A stretch of DNA of 64,000 nucleotides from Streptomyces finlayi (GCF_014216315.1 NZ_CP045702.1:2666001-2730000); one strand, 5' to 3'. Numbered from the stretch's first letter, positions 41,938 to 50,936 are shown. Notes: a model not told the origin generated them from the letters alone. Numbers and translations: made by a program.

Positions 41938-42696
41938 TCAGGCCTTCTTCGTCGGGGCGTTGCCGGAGTACTCCCGGCTGATGGTGTCGGCGGTGCGACG
42001 CACCAGCGGAAGCAGGGTGAGGAGTTCCTCGCGGGTGACGACGACGTTCGGCGCGGACACCGACATGGCGGCGACGACACGGCCGTCCGCGCCCCGGATG
42101 GGGGCGCCGACACAGTTGATGGACTCCTCGTGGCCACCGAGGTCGGTGGCCCAGCCCTGTTCGCGTACGACGGAGAGCTCCTTGAGGAACGCCCCGGCGT
42201 TCGGGGTCGAACGGGACGTGTACATGGGGTAGTCGAGCTTGTCGGCTACCACGCGCCGCTCCGGCTCGGACAGGTCGGCGAGCAGCAGCTTGGCGACCGC
42301 GGCGACGGTGATCGCGACGGGTTTGCCGATCCGCGAGTACATCCGGACCGGGTAGCGGCTCTCGACCTTGTCGATGTAGAGGACCTCGTTCTCCTCGTAC
42401 ACCGCGAGGTGGACGGTGTGGCCGCACTGCTCGTTCAGCTCGACGAGGTGCGGGTGCGCGATCTCCCGTACGTCGAGGTTCTCGACGGCTTCCTGCGCGA
42501 GCGCGAAGAGCCGGGCGCCGAGGCGGTAGCGCTGGTCGCTCTGCCGGTAGACGAGTCCGTGTTCGTGGAGCGTACGGAGCAGACGCAGCGCCGTGGACTT
42601 GTGGACGCCCAGCCGCTCGGCGACCTGTCCGAGGTCGGCGGGTCCCTGGGCGAGCAGCGGAAGAATGCTCAGCGCCCGGTCGACGGTCTGACTCAT
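41938..42696 (-). CDS. IclR-family transcriptional regulator
   Basis: 252 aa from ATG 42696, which overlaps the kinase stop (ATGA). Winged helix at 1-65 (LGQVAERLGVHKSTALRLLR followed by TLHEHGLVY) and IclR effector domain (VLYIDKVESRYPVRMYSRIG, APIRGADGRVVAAMSVSAPN). It lies in the operon it probably controls; the likely operators are at 44083-44113. Confidence 0.94.
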   Translation of the reverse strand: MSQTVDRALSILPLLAQGPADLGQVAERLGVHKSTALRLLRTLHEHGLVYRQSDQRYRLGARLFALAQEAVENLDVREIAHPHLVELNEQCGHTVHLAVYEENEVLYIDKVESRYPVRMYSRIGKPVAITVAAVAKLLLADLSEPERRVVADKLDYPMYTSRSTPNAGAFLKELSVVREQGWATDLGGHEESINCVGAPIRGADGRVVAAMSVSAPNVVVTREELLTLLPLVRRTADTISREYSGNAPTKKA

Positions 42697-43997
42697 GTCG
42701 TACGTACCTCCTGGTCGTCCCCCGTCCACCCGGGGCCGAGACGAAGTCTCCCCCAAGCGTCGTCGTCGAGGCCCGCGAGGCGGTCGGCGTGCTTCCGGGC
42801 GGGGGGCTGGGTGAGGTCGCCGGGGACGGTGAGGACGGCGGCGGCCATCAGGTGGCCGTGCCGGGCGCGGTCGCGCACGGGGAGTCCGCGCAGGGTCGCT
42901 GAGAGGAATCCGGCGGCGAAGGCGTCACCGGCACCGACGGGGGCGACGACGTCGACGCGGAGGGCGGGGACGGTCGTGGCGGTGTCGGTGGCGGCGGCGG
43001 GCGCGGGCGTGAGGCCGCTGCGCGGGGCCTGTCCCCTACCCGCCCCTTCCCGAACGGGGGGCTCTGCCCCCAGACCCCCGGTCCTCAATCGCCGGACGGG
43101 CTCAAACTGAGCCCCTCCGGGCTCAGAATTCGGACCGGGCTGCGCAATTTCAGCTCCTCCGGCGATTGAGGAGCCGGGGCCAGGGCCATTCTCTGCCCCT
43201 CCGGCGACTGAGGAGCTGGGTCCGGGGCAGAGCCCCGAAAAGACGGTCACCCCGTCCGCCCCCCGCTTCACGACCAGCAGGCCCGGCTCCGGCAGCGCCT
43301 CCCGGATCGCGTCGGCCCCCCGCACACCCCACGCCTCCTCCGCCTCGTCCTCCCCGACGAACACGAGGTCCGACCGGCGCGCGAGGCCGAGCAGGACGTC
43401 AGGACCCGCGGCACCCACGGCACCCGCACGCCCGCGCCACAGTCCCGGCCGGTGGTTCACGTCGAACGAGACCAGTGGGCGCCCCGCCCTCGGCGCGGTC
43501 AGATCGTGGAGCAGTTCCAGGCAGTCCGCCGACAGTGCGGCCGTGATCCCGGACAGGTGCAGGACGCGGCCCGCGAACACGTCCTCGTACGGCACGTTCC
43601 GTACGGACATGGCGGAGGCTGCCGACCCGGCGCGGTAGTACGCCACCTCGTGGCCATCCGTCGCCCGGTCGGTGGCCGTGCGGAAGTAGATGCCGGTGGG
43701 CCGCTCCGGGTCGCGCCGGACGGCGCCGGTGGCGACGCCGTACCCCGCGACCGTCTCGACGAGATGGTCACCGAAGCCGTCCGTGCCGACCCGGCTCACC
43801 CACGTAGCCCGGTGCCCGGCCGCGGCCAGCGCGCAGGCGACGTTCGACTCGGCGCCACCGATTCCGCGCCTGAACGCGGGTACGTCGGCGAGGCGGCCGG
43901 GCCGCGAGGGCAGGAACGTCACCATGGACTCACCGAGGCAGACGACATCGGTGGCCGTGGCGGCACGGTCGGCCGTCCCTGCTGCGGGTCCGGGCAC
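42693..43997 (-). CDS. PfkB-family sugar kinase with a repeat-derived insert
   Basis: 434 aa from GTG 43997 with AGGAG upstream. It resembles 2-keto-3-deoxygluconate-type kinases: VVCLGESMVTFLPSRPGR, RGIGGAESNVACALAAAG and the catalytic motif APVGAGDAFAAGF (D358). Residues about 255-330 (GPSSSVAGGAENGPGPGSSI, PVRRLRTGGLGAEPPVREGA) are foreign: they are the translation of a dispersed palindromic repeat inserted in frame between beta-strands before the active site. The enzyme may tolerate this loop or be impaired. It heads the operon toward GntP. Confidence 0.9.
   Translation of the reverse strand: MPGPAAGTADRAATATDVVCLGESMVTFLPSRPGRLADVPAFRRGIGGAESNVACALAAAGHRATWVSRVGTDGFGDHLVETVAGYGVATGAVRRDPERPTGIYFRTATDRATDGHEVAYYRAGSAASAMSVRNVPYEDVFAGRVLHLSGITAALSADCLELLHDLTAPRAGRPLVSFDVNHRPGLWRGRAGAVGAAGPDVLLGLARRSDLVFVGEDEAEEAWGVRGADAIREALPEPGLLVVKRGADGVTVFSGLCPGPSSSVAGGAENGPGPGSSIAGGAEIAQPGPNSEPGGAQFEPVRRLRTGGLGAEPPVREGAGRGQAPRSGLTPAPAAATDTATTVPALRVDVVAPVGAGDAFAAGFLSATLRGLPVRDRARHGHLMAAAVLTVPGDLTQPPARKHADRLAGLDDDAWGRLRLGPGWTGDDQEVRTT
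43030..43240. repeat. Dispersed palindromic repeat inserted in the PfkB kinase gene
   Basis: It contains CGCCCCTTCCCG, a GGGGGCTCTGCCCCCAGACC box, TCCTCAATCGCCGGACGGGC and, farther on, two inverted copies CTCCGGCGATTGAGGAG-like. The same modules make up the intergenic palindrome at 45443-45589. The copy is open in the kinase frame over its whole length. Confidence 0.85.
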
Positions 43998-44082
43998 TCT
44001 GGGGCTCCTAGCTGATCAGCGTTCGGGACCGGTTCTCAACCATTGACCCGGCATCGGCTCGGATGTTAGACAGCGTTTAGCG

Positions 44083-44113
44083 ATATGCGCAATGGGTGTT
44101 GCATATGCTGCAA
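44083..44113. promoter_or_regulatory. Operator region of the D-amino-acid cluster, probable IclR sites
   Basis: TTGCATATGCTGCAA (44099-44113) is a 5-bp-arm palindrome, and ATATGCGCAA (44083-44092) with TTGCATAT (44099-44106) forms a second inverted pair. They sit in the 140-bp gap between the divergent kinase and deaminase genes, 25 bp upstream of the deaminase start, where a dedicated regulator should bind. Confidence 0.65.
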
Positions 44114-44137
44114 CGACAACTCTTCTAGGAGGCTCCC

Positions 44138-45424
44138 TTGGCCGCCGACCACCCGGTCACCCTGGCCGGCATCGCCGACGAACGGGTCGACCACCGCTTC
44201 AAAGCTCTCCCGCCCGACGCGGAGGGGCTGACCGTCGGAGACCTGGCCGCCGAGCGCCGCAACCTGTTCACGGGCGGGTTCACCACCCCGGTGCTGGCCC
44301 TGTCCGCGGAGTCGGTGGAGCACAACCTCGCCCTCCTGGAGACGTACGCGGAACGCCACGGCCTGGCGTTCGCCCCGCACGGCAAGACCTCGATGGCCCC
44401 GCAGCTCTTCGCGGACCAGCTGGCGCGGGGTGCCTGGGGCATCACCGCCGCCGTCCCCCACCAGGCCAGGGTCTACCGGGCCTACGGCATCCAGCGGATC
44501 TTCCTCGCCAACGAGGTCGTCGACGCGGTCGCACTGCGCTGGGTGGCCCGCGAACTGGCGGCGGACCCGGACTTCCGCTTCGTCTGTTACGTCGACTCCG
44601 TACGCGGCGTCGAGCTGATGGACGAGGCCCTGCGCGCGGCGGGCGCCACCCGTCCGGTCGAGGTCGTGGTGGAGCTGGGTGCGGGCGAGGGTGCCCGCAC
44701 CGGGGCCCGTACCGACGCCGACTGCGCGTCGGTCGCGGCCGCGGTGACCGCCGTGTCCACGCTCCGGCTGACCGGTGTGGCCGGTTACGAGGGCGAGGTA
44801 CCGGACGCCACCCCCGAGCGGGTCCGGGACTGGCTGCGCCGGCTGGTCGCGGTGGCGGCGGACCTCGACCGGGCGGGCGCGTTCGCGGACGCCGAGGAGA
44901 TCCTGATCAGCGCGGGCGGCAGCGCGTGGTTCGACGCGGTGGCCGAGGTCTTCGCGGAGATCCCGGAACTCTCGCTCCCCGCCTGCAAGTTGCTGCGCTC
45001 GGGCGCGTACGTCTCGCACGACGACGGCCACTACCTGCGCATCACCCCGTTCAACCGGGTCCCGGAGGAGGGTGCGCTGCAGCCCGCCTTCCGGCTCTGG
45101 GCCCAGGTGGTCTCGCGCCCCTCCGGCGAGCAGGCGTTCCTCAACGCGGGCAAGCGGGACGCCGCGTACGACCTCGACCTCCCGCAGGCACAGGTCGTGC
45201 GCTCGGCGCGCGACGGTTCGGTGCGCGCGGCGACGGGGGTCACGGTCACGGGCCTGTCGGACCAGCACACGTGGCTGCGGACGGAGCCGGGGGCGGAGCT
45301 GGAGGTGGGCGACTGGGTCGGGATGGGCCTGTCGCATCCGTGCACGAGCTTCGACAAGTGGCAGCTGATTCCGCTGGCCGAGGCGGACGGCACGGTCACG
45401 GACTACATCCGCACGTTCTTCTGA
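44138..45424 (+). CDS. D-amino-acid deaminase (PLP, D-serine/D-threonine aldolase-like fold type III)
   Basis: 428 aa from TTG 44138 behind AGGAGG. The N-terminal alanine-racemase-like barrel has the PLP lysine K83 in LAFAPHGKTSMAPQLF; the C-terminal domain ends with GLSHPCTSFDKWQLIP, where His and Cys form the metal site of this family (DSD1-like). It converts a D-amino acid to a keto acid and ammonia. Product imines would be handled by RidA. Divergent from the kinase-IclR-RidA-GntP operon. Confidence 0.88.
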   Translation: MAADHPVTLAGIADERVDHRFKALPPDAEGLTVGDLAAERRNLFTGGFTTPVLALSAESVEHNLALLETYAERHGLAFAPHGKTSMAPQLFADQLARGAWGITAAVPHQARVYRAYGIQRIFLANEVVDAVALRWVARELAADPDFRFVCYVDSVRGVELMDEALRAAGATRPVEVVVELGAGEGARTGARTDADCASVAAAVTAVSTLRLTGVAGYEGEVPDATPERVRDWLRRLVAVAADLDRAGAFADAEEILISAGGSAWFDAVAEVFAEIPELSLPACKLLRSGAYVSHDDGHYLRITPFNRVPEEGALQPAFRLWAQVVSRPSGEQAFLNAGKRDAAYDLDLPQAQVVRSARDGSVRAATGVTVTGLSDQHTWLRTEPGAELEVGDWVGMGLSHPCTSFDKWQLIPLAEADGTVTDYIRTFF

Positions 45425-45442
45425 TCCCCACGGGGTTCGTTC

Positions 45443-45589
45443 CCCCTCCCCGCCCCTTCCCGTAACTGGGGCTCCGCCCCAGACCCCGCTCTCCTCAATC
45501 GCCGGAGAGGCTGGTTTTCAGCCTCTCCGGCGATTGAGGAGCAGGGGTCGGGGTCGGAGCCTCCGATTACGGGAAGGGGCGGGGAGGGG
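45443..45589. repeat. Giant intergenic palindrome (two nested perfect 23-bp stems)
   Basis: The outer stem pairs 45443-45465 with 45567-45589 (CCCCTCCCCGCCCCTTCCCG... arms) and the inner stem pairs 45491-45513 with 45519-45541 (CTCCTCAATCGCCGGAGAGG... arms) around a 5-nt loop. It fills the gap between the deaminase and deacylase genes. It belongs to the same dispersed repeat family as 43030-43240 and 28290-28326, and may also act as a terminator or mRNA stabiliser. Confidence 0.92.
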
Positions 45590-45618
45590 TAGAAGAAGGG
45601 CCCCCCGAAAGGCACCCC

Positions 45619-47268
45619 ATGGACCTGGTCATACGCGACGCGACCGTCATAGACGGCACCGCCACCCCCGCCTACCGCGCGGACGTCGCCCTCGACAACG
45701 GCCGGATCGCCGCGATCCACCGCGAAGGCGACGGCCCCCGCCCCACCGCCCACCGCACCCTGGACGCCGACGGCCTCGCGCTCTCGCCCGGGTTCATCGA
45801 CATGCACGCGCACAGCGACCTCGCGCTGCTCCGCGACCCGGACCACAGCGCGAAGGCCGCGCAGGGCGTCACCCTGGAAGTCCTCGGCCAGGACGGCCTC
45901 TCGTACGCCCCGGTCGACGACCGCACCCTCACCGCCGTGCGCAGGACCATCACCGGCTGGAACGGGGACGGTTCGGACATCGACTTCGACTGGCGCACGG
46001 TCGGCGAGTACCTGGACCGCCTCGACCGCAACTTCGGCGGCCAGGGCATCGCGGTCAACGCCGCCTACCTCATCCCCCAGGGCACGGTCCGCATGTACGC
46101 CGTCGGCTGGGACGACCGCCCCGCCACCCCGGCCGAGCTGGCCCGGATGAAGGAACTCGTCGCCCAGGGCATGGCCGAGGGCGCGGTGGGCATGTCCTCC
46201 GGCCTCACCTACACCCCCGGCATGTACGCGGACGACGCCGAACTCACCGAGCTCTGCCGGGTCGTGGCCGCGCACGGCGGCTACTACTGCCCGCACCACC
46301 GCTCGTACGGCGCGGGCGCGCTCGCCGCGTACGAGGAGATGGTCGAGCTCACCCGTCCCCGAGCTCCAAAGGGAGCAGGGGAGGCCCCATTCGCGGGCTG
46401 CGCCCTGCACCTCGCGCACGCGACCATGAACTTCGGGGTGAACAAGGGCAAGGCACCCGATCTCCTCGCGCTCCTCGACGACGCCCTCGACGCGGGCGCG
46501 GACATCTCCCTCGACACCTACCCGTACACCCCCGGCTGCACCACCCTCGTCGCGATGCTGCCCAGCTGGGCGGGCGAGGGCGGCCCCGAGTCGGTCCTCG
46601 GCCGTCTCGCCGACGACGCGACGGCGGAACGCATCCGCCACCATCTGGAGGTGCTCGGCTCGGACGGCTGCCACGGGGTGCCCATCGAGTGGGACACCAT
46701 CGAGATCTCGGGCGTGGGCTCACCGTCCCTCGCCGGTCATGTCGGCCGTACGGTCGCCGAGTCCGCCCGGCTGCGCGGCGAGGCCCCCTGGGTCACCGCC
46801 CGCCGCCTCCTCGTCGAGGACCGGCTCGGCTCCACGATCCTCCAGCACGTGGGCCACGAGGAGAACGTCCGGCAGATCATGCGCCACCGCGTCCACACGG
46901 GAGGCAGCGACGGCATCCTCCAGGGCGACAAGCCGCACCCCCGCGCCTACGGCACGTTCCCGCAGTATCTCGGCCGGTACGTACGGGAGCTGGGCGTCCT
47001 CACCCTGGAGGAGTGCGTGGCCCACCTCACCTCACGTCCGGCAGCCCGCCTGCGGCTGCCGGACCGAGGCCTGGTCCGCGTGGGTTACCGCGCCGACCTG
47101 GTCCTCTTCGACCCGAGGACGGTGGCGGCCGGCTCGACGTTCGAAACGCCGCGCGCCCTGCCCACCGGCATCCCGCACGTCCTCATCGACGGCCGCCCCG
47201 TCATCGAGGACGGCAAGCGGACCTCGGTGCTGGCGGGAAAGGCGGTCAGGGGCGCGGGACGCGCCTGA
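45619..47268 (+). CDS. N-acyl-D-amino-acid deacylase (D-aminoacylase, amidohydrolase family 3)
   Basis: 549 aa from ATG 45619. Amidohydrolase metal motif H63-A-H65 in PGFIDMHAHSDLAL; further family segments are TLEVLGQDGLSYAPV, GMSSGLTYTPGMYADDAELT, and YYCPHHRSYG with the bridging residues, plus GGSDGILQGDKPHPRAYGTF at the C-terminal active-site loop. It releases D-amino acids from N-acyl forms and so feeds the deaminase encoded before it. Confidence 0.94.
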   Translation: MDLVIRDATVIDGTATPAYRADVALDNGRIAAIHREGDGPRPTAHRTLDADGLALSPGFIDMHAHSDLALLRDPDHSAKAAQGVTLEVLGQDGLSYAPVDDRTLTAVRRTITGWNGDGSDIDFDWRTVGEYLDRLDRNFGGQGIAVNAAYLIPQGTVRMYAVGWDDRPATPAELARMKELVAQGMAEGAVGMSSGLTYTPGMYADDAELTELCRVVAAHGGYYCPHHRSYGAGALAAYEEMVELTRPRAPKGAGEAPFAGCALHLAHATMNFGVNKGKAPDLLALLDDALDAGADISLDTYPYTPGCTTLVAMLPSWAGEGGPESVLGRLADDATAERIRHHLEVLGSDGCHGVPIEWDTIEISGVGSPSLAGHVGRTVAESARLRGEAPWVTARRLLVEDRLGSTILQHVGHEENVRQIMRHRVHTGGSDGILQGDKPHPRAYGTFPQYLGRYVRELGVLTLEECVAHLTSRPAARLRLPDRGLVRVGYRADLVLFDPRTVAAGSTFETPRALPTGIPHVLIDGRPVIEDGKRTSVLAGKAVRGAGRA

Positions 47269-47318
47269 CGGACCCGGTGCCGCAAGAGAGAGGCCGCCCC
47301 CGAGGGACAGGGATCGGA

Positions 47319-47660
47319 TCACGCGGTGGGCGGCTCCTGAAGGAGCTTCTCCCGCCCCCACGCGCCCAGCGGTTCCAGCGCCTCGTTGAGCGAGACGCCC
47401 AGCGGAGTCAGCGAATACTCCACCCGGGGCGGCACCTCGGCATGCACCTCGCGGTGCACGATGCCGTCCTCCTCCAGCTCCCGCAGATGGGACGTCAGCA
47501 CCTTCTCCGTCACACCGGGCAGCTCTCTGCGCAGCTCACCGAAGCGGTACGTGCGCTCGTTGAGCGCCCACAGGATCAGCCCCTTCCACTTGCCGCCGAC
47601 CACGCCCATCGCGGCGTCGATCCCGCAGACGTACGCCCCCGGCCTTCGCGTGGCTCCCAT
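47319..47660 (-). CDS. HxlR-family transcriptional regulator
   Basis: 113 aa with the family winged helix: CGIDAAMGVVGGKWKGLILW, TYRFGELRRELPGVTEKVLT followed by SHLRELEEDGIVHREVH and VEYSLTPLGVSLNEALEPLG. A Cys near the N-terminus (C12) is positioned as the redox or aldehyde-sensing Cys of many HxlR proteins. It is divergent from the oxidoreductase at 47758 and a palindrome lies between them. Confidence 0.94.
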   Translation of the reverse strand: MGATRRPGAYVCGIDAAMGVVGGKWKGLILWALNERTYRFGELRRELPGVTEKVLTSHLRELEEDGIVHREVHAEVPPRVEYSLTPLGVSLNEALEPLGAWGREKLLQEPPTA

Positions 47661-47701
47661 GACTCACCCCTTCCCACCTGGTCACTCTCTTCGGGGTAAC
47701 C

Positions 47702-47719
47702 ACCCACTTCCAAGTGGGT
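47702..47719. promoter_or_regulatory. HxlR operator palindrome
   Basis: ACCCACTTCCAAGTGGGT is a perfect 8-bp inverted repeat around CC, midway between the divergent HxlR (start 47660) and oxidoreductase (start 47758) genes. Position and symmetry indicate the regulator's binding site. Confidence 0.8.
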
Positions 47720-47757
47720 ACTTGATCGCTCCGGAGTCCACAGGAAGCCTAGTCGTC

Positions 47758-48648
47758 ATGACTGACAACGCCCCGCAGAAGACCTCTCCCACCCCGCTCA
47801 CGCTGCTCGGCCTGGGCGCCATGGGCACCACGCTCGCCCGCACCTGGCTCGCCGCCGGACACCCCCTGACCGTCTGGAACCGCACCCCCGCACGCGCCGA
47901 ACCGCTCGTCGCCCACGGCGCGCGGACCGCTCCGACCGCCGCCGAGGCCGTGGCCGCCAACGAACTCGTCGTGCTCTGCCTGCTCGACGACGCCTCGGTC
48001 GAGGAGGCGCTGGCCGACGCCGACCTGACCGGGAAGGACCTGGTCGACCTCACCACCGGCACCCCGGCCCGGGCCCGGGCCCGGGCCGCGTGGGCCCGGG
48101 AGCGCGGCGCCAGGTTCCTGGACGGCGGAATCATGGCGGTCCCGCCGATGATCGGCGCACCGGAGTCCGGCGGTTACGTCTTCTACAGCGGCTCCCCCGC
48201 CGCCTTCGACGCCCATCGCCAGACCCTGACCGTGCCCGCCGGCGCCCGGTACGTCGGCGAGGACCCAGGCTTCGCCGCTCTCCAGGACGTGGCCCTGCTC
48301 AGCGCGATGACGGGCATGTTCGCGGGCCTCTCGCACGCCTTCGCGCTGGTCCGCAAGGAGGACATCGACCTGCTGGAGTTCGCCCCGCTGCTCGCCGAGT
48401 GGCTCGTCGCGATGGCTCCGGCCGCACAGACGACGGCCGGGGAACTGACCAGCGGCGACTACACCACGGGCGTCGTCTCGAACCTCGCCATGATGGTCGC
48501 GGGCAACACCACGCTGCTGCGCACGGCCGAGGAGCAGGGCGTGAGCAGTGAACTGCTGCTCCCCTTCATGGATCTGATGGAACGCCGTCTGAAGGACGGA
48601 CACGGCGACGAGAGCACCACAGGAGTGATCGAACTCCTTCACCGCTGA
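47758..48648 (+). CDS. NAD(P)-dependent oxidoreductase of the beta-hydroxyacid dehydrogenase/imine reductase superfamily
   Basis: 296 aa from ATG 47758. N-terminal Rossmann motif LTLLGLGAMGTTLARTWLAA followed by GHPLTVWNRTPARAEPLV, a DLTTGTPARARARAAWARER segment, and a C-terminal helical domain. The third-position catalytic Lys of hydroxyacid dehydrogenases is not evident (GVVSNLAMMVAGNTTLL in its place), which points to the imine-reductase-like branch. Controlled by the divergent HxlR. Confidence 0.9.
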   Translation: MTDNAPQKTSPTPLTLLGLGAMGTTLARTWLAAGHPLTVWNRTPARAEPLVAHGARTAPTAAEAVAANELVVLCLLDDASVEEALADADLTGKDLVDLTTGTPARARARAAWARERGARFLDGGIMAVPPMIGAPESGGYVFYSGSPAAFDAHRQTLTVPAGARYVGEDPGFAALQDVALLSAMTGMFAGLSHAFALVRKEDIDLLEFAPLLAEWLVAMAPAAQTTAGELTSGDYTTGVVSNLAMMVAGNTTLLRTAEEQGVSSELLLPFMDLMERRLKDGHGDESTTGVIELLHR

Positions 48649-48686
48649 GGAGGCGCGCCGGGCCCCCGGCTGCGTACCGTCGAGGT

Positions 48687-49499
48687 ATGACACTCGACCT
48701 CGACGCCTATTTCGCCCGCATCGGCTGGACCGGGGAGCGCAGGCCCACCCTGGAGGTGCTGCGGTCCGTGCACCGGGCCCACATGCTCGGGATCCCGTTC
48801 GAGAATCTGGACCCGGTCCGCGGTTCCGCTCCCTCGCTCGCCCTGGAGGACCTGGAGGCGAAGCTCGTCCGTGGTGACCGCGGTGGGTACTGCTACGAGC
48901 ACAACACCCTCTTCGCCGCCGTCCTGACCCAGCTGGGATTCGACGTGACGCTGCTCGCCGCCCGAGTGGTGCTGGGGGCCGCTCCCGGTGACATCCGGCC
49001 ACGTACGCACATGCTGATGGAGGTGGAGGTGGAGGACGAGCCCGCCCCGTATCTGGCCGATGTCGGCTTCGGGGCCAGTGGCGCGCTGCTGGAGCCGATC
49101 CCGCTGGTGGCGGACATCGAGTTGCACGACACCCCGCGCCACCACCGGCTCGTACACGCCCCGCACGTCGGGCCGCTGGAGATGTGGGAGCTCCAGACGG
49201 AGAAGAGCGGGGTCTGGGAGCCGCAGTACGTGTTCACCCGGGAGCCGTTCGAGGCGCCGGACTACGAGGTCATCAACTGGCACGTCGCGACCGACCCGCG
49301 CTCCCCGTTCAGCCGGGCCGTGTACGCGCAGCGGACCACGCCCCTGGCCCATCTGGCGCTCTCGGGCCTCGACCTCGTCGAGACGGCGGCCGACGGCACG
49401 GTCAAGGAGCGGCAGCTGGCGGATTCCGCCGAGGTGCTGCGCGTGCTGGCGGACGACTTCGCGATCCGGCTCCCGGAAGGCACCCGCCTGCCGGAGTAG
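48687..49499 (+). CDS. nat: Arylamine N-acetyltransferase
   Basis: 270 aa. The catalytic triad is complete: C69 in RGGYCYEHNTLFAAVL, H108 in RPRTHMLMEV and D125 in LADVGFGASG. It transfers acetyl or other acyl groups from CoA to aromatic amines and hydrazines. It follows the oxidoreductase by 38 bp and may be co-transcribed. Confidence 0.95.
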   Translation: MTLDLDAYFARIGWTGERRPTLEVLRSVHRAHMLGIPFENLDPVRGSAPSLALEDLEAKLVRGDRGGYCYEHNTLFAAVLTQLGFDVTLLAARVVLGAAPGDIRPRTHMLMEVEVEDEPAPYLADVGFGASGALLEPIPLVADIELHDTPRHHRLVHAPHVGPLEMWELQTEKSGVWEPQYVFTREPFEAPDYEVINWHVATDPRSPFSRAVYAQRTTPLAHLALSGLDLVETAADGTVKERQLADSAEVLRVLADDFAIRLPEGTRLPE

Positions 49500-49724
49500 G
49501 ACCTCGGCTCCGGAACCCGCGTGGCGCATCTCACCCGGGCCCGCCCGCCGGGCCCGGGACACCCGAATTCCAAGCCGTGACGCCGCCCCGGCCGGGCTTC
49601 CGACGGTCCGGGGCGGCGGGCGGTCTGCCGATGGAAGACGGGCCGCGCCCCGGGAGCACCCCGATGGGGGGAACGGGCGGGAATCTCCGCGCACCCGGCG
49701 AAACACGGTCGTAAGCTCGCAGAC

Positions 49725-50936
49725 ATGCAGGTCATCCAGTCCACGAAGCTCTCCGGCGTCTGTTACGAAATCCGGGGTCCGGTGCTCGAGGAGGCGATGC
49801 GGCTGGAAGCAGCAGGTCACCGCATCCTCAAGCTCAACACCGGCAACCCCGCCGCGTTCGGATTCGAGTGCCCGCCCGAGATTCTCGAAGACATACTGCG
49901 CAACCTCTCCGGGGCGCACGGCTACGGCGACGCGAAGGGCCTGCTGTCGGCGCGCCGCGCGGTGGTGCAGCACTACCAGACCAAGGCGATCGACCTCGAC
50001 GTCGAGGACGTCTACCTCGGCAACGGCGTCTCCGAGCTGATCCAGATGTCGATGCAGGCGCTGCTCGACGACGGCGACGAGGTGCTCGTACCCGCTCCGG
50101 ACTATCCGCTGTGGACCGCCTCGGTCTCCCTGGCCGGCGGCACGGCTGTGCACTACCGGTGCGACGAGCAGGCGGACTGGATGCCCGACCTCGCCGACAT
50201 CGAGCGGAAGATCACCGACCGCACCAAGGCCCTGGTGATCATCAACCCGAACAACCCGACCGGCGCGGTGTACGACGACGAGATGCTGCGCGGGCTGACG
50301 GAGATCGCCCGGCGCCACCAGTTGGTCGTCTGCTCCGACGAGATCTACGACCGCATCCTGTACGACGGCGCGACGCACACCCCGACGGCCGCGATCGCCC
50401 CCGATCTGATGGTGCTGACCTTCAACGGGCTGTCGAAGAACTACCGGGTCGCCGGTTTCCGGTCCGGCTGGCTGGCGGTCTGCGGCCCGAAGGCGCACGC
50501 CTCCTCGTACATCGAGGGGCTGACGATCCTCGCCAACATGCGGCTGTGCGCCAACATGCCCTCGCAGCACGCGGTGGCCACGGCGCTCGGCGGCCGTCAG
50601 TCGATCAACGATCTGGTGCTGCCGGGCGGGCGGATCCTGGAGCAGCGGGACGTGGCGTACGACCTGCTGACGCAGATCCCCGGGGTGACGTGCGTGAAGC
50701 CCAAGGGGGCGCTGTACCTCTTCCCCCGGCTGGACCCGAAGGTCTACAAGATCAAGGACGACCGGCAGATGGTGCTGGATCTGCTGCGGGCCGAGAAGAT
50801 CATGGTGGTGCACGGCACGGGGTTCAACTGGCCCGAACCCGATCACTTCCGGATCGTGACGCTGCCGCCGACGAAGGACCTGGTCGCCGCGGTGACCAGG
50901 ATCGGGAACTTCCTTGACGGCTACAGCCAGCCGTAG
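49725..50936 (+). CDS. PLP-dependent aminotransferase (AlaA-like, class I/II)
   Basis: 403 aa from ATG 49725. It has the fold type I pattern: LNTGNPAAFGF, GYGDAKGLLSARRAV, NGVSELIQMSMQALLDDGDE, PAPDYPLWTASVSLAGGTAV, NPNNPTGAVYDDEML, CSDEIYDRILYDGA and the PLP lysine K238 in FNGLSKNYRVAGFRSGW. Close in pattern to glutamate-pyruvate transaminase AlaA. A single gene with 225 bp upstream free of other genes. Confidence 0.93.
   Translation: MQVIQSTKLSGVCYEIRGPVLEEAMRLEAAGHRILKLNTGNPAAFGFECPPEILEDILRNLSGAHGYGDAKGLLSARRAVVQHYQTKAIDLDVEDVYLGNGVSELIQMSMQALLDDGDEVLVPAPDYPLWTASVSLAGGTAVHYRCDEQADWMPDLADIERKITDRTKALVIINPNNPTGAVYDDEMLRGLTEIARRHQLVVCSDEIYDRILYDGATHTPTAAIAPDLMVLTFNGLSKNYRVAGFRSGWLAVCGPKAHASSYIEGLTILANMRLCANMPSQHAVATALGGRQSINDLVLPGGRILEQRDVAYDLLTQIPGVTCVKPKGALYLFPRLDPKVYKIKDDRQMVLDLLRAEKIMVVHGTGFNWPEPDHFRIVTLPPTKDLVAAVTRIGNFLDGYSQP

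Noticed and set aside
48063..48105. Run of GGGCCC-like repeats inside the oxidoreductase gene
   Set aside because: It encodes an Ala-Arg stretch (ARARARAAWARER) in frame and is not related to the intergenic GGGCCC clusters.
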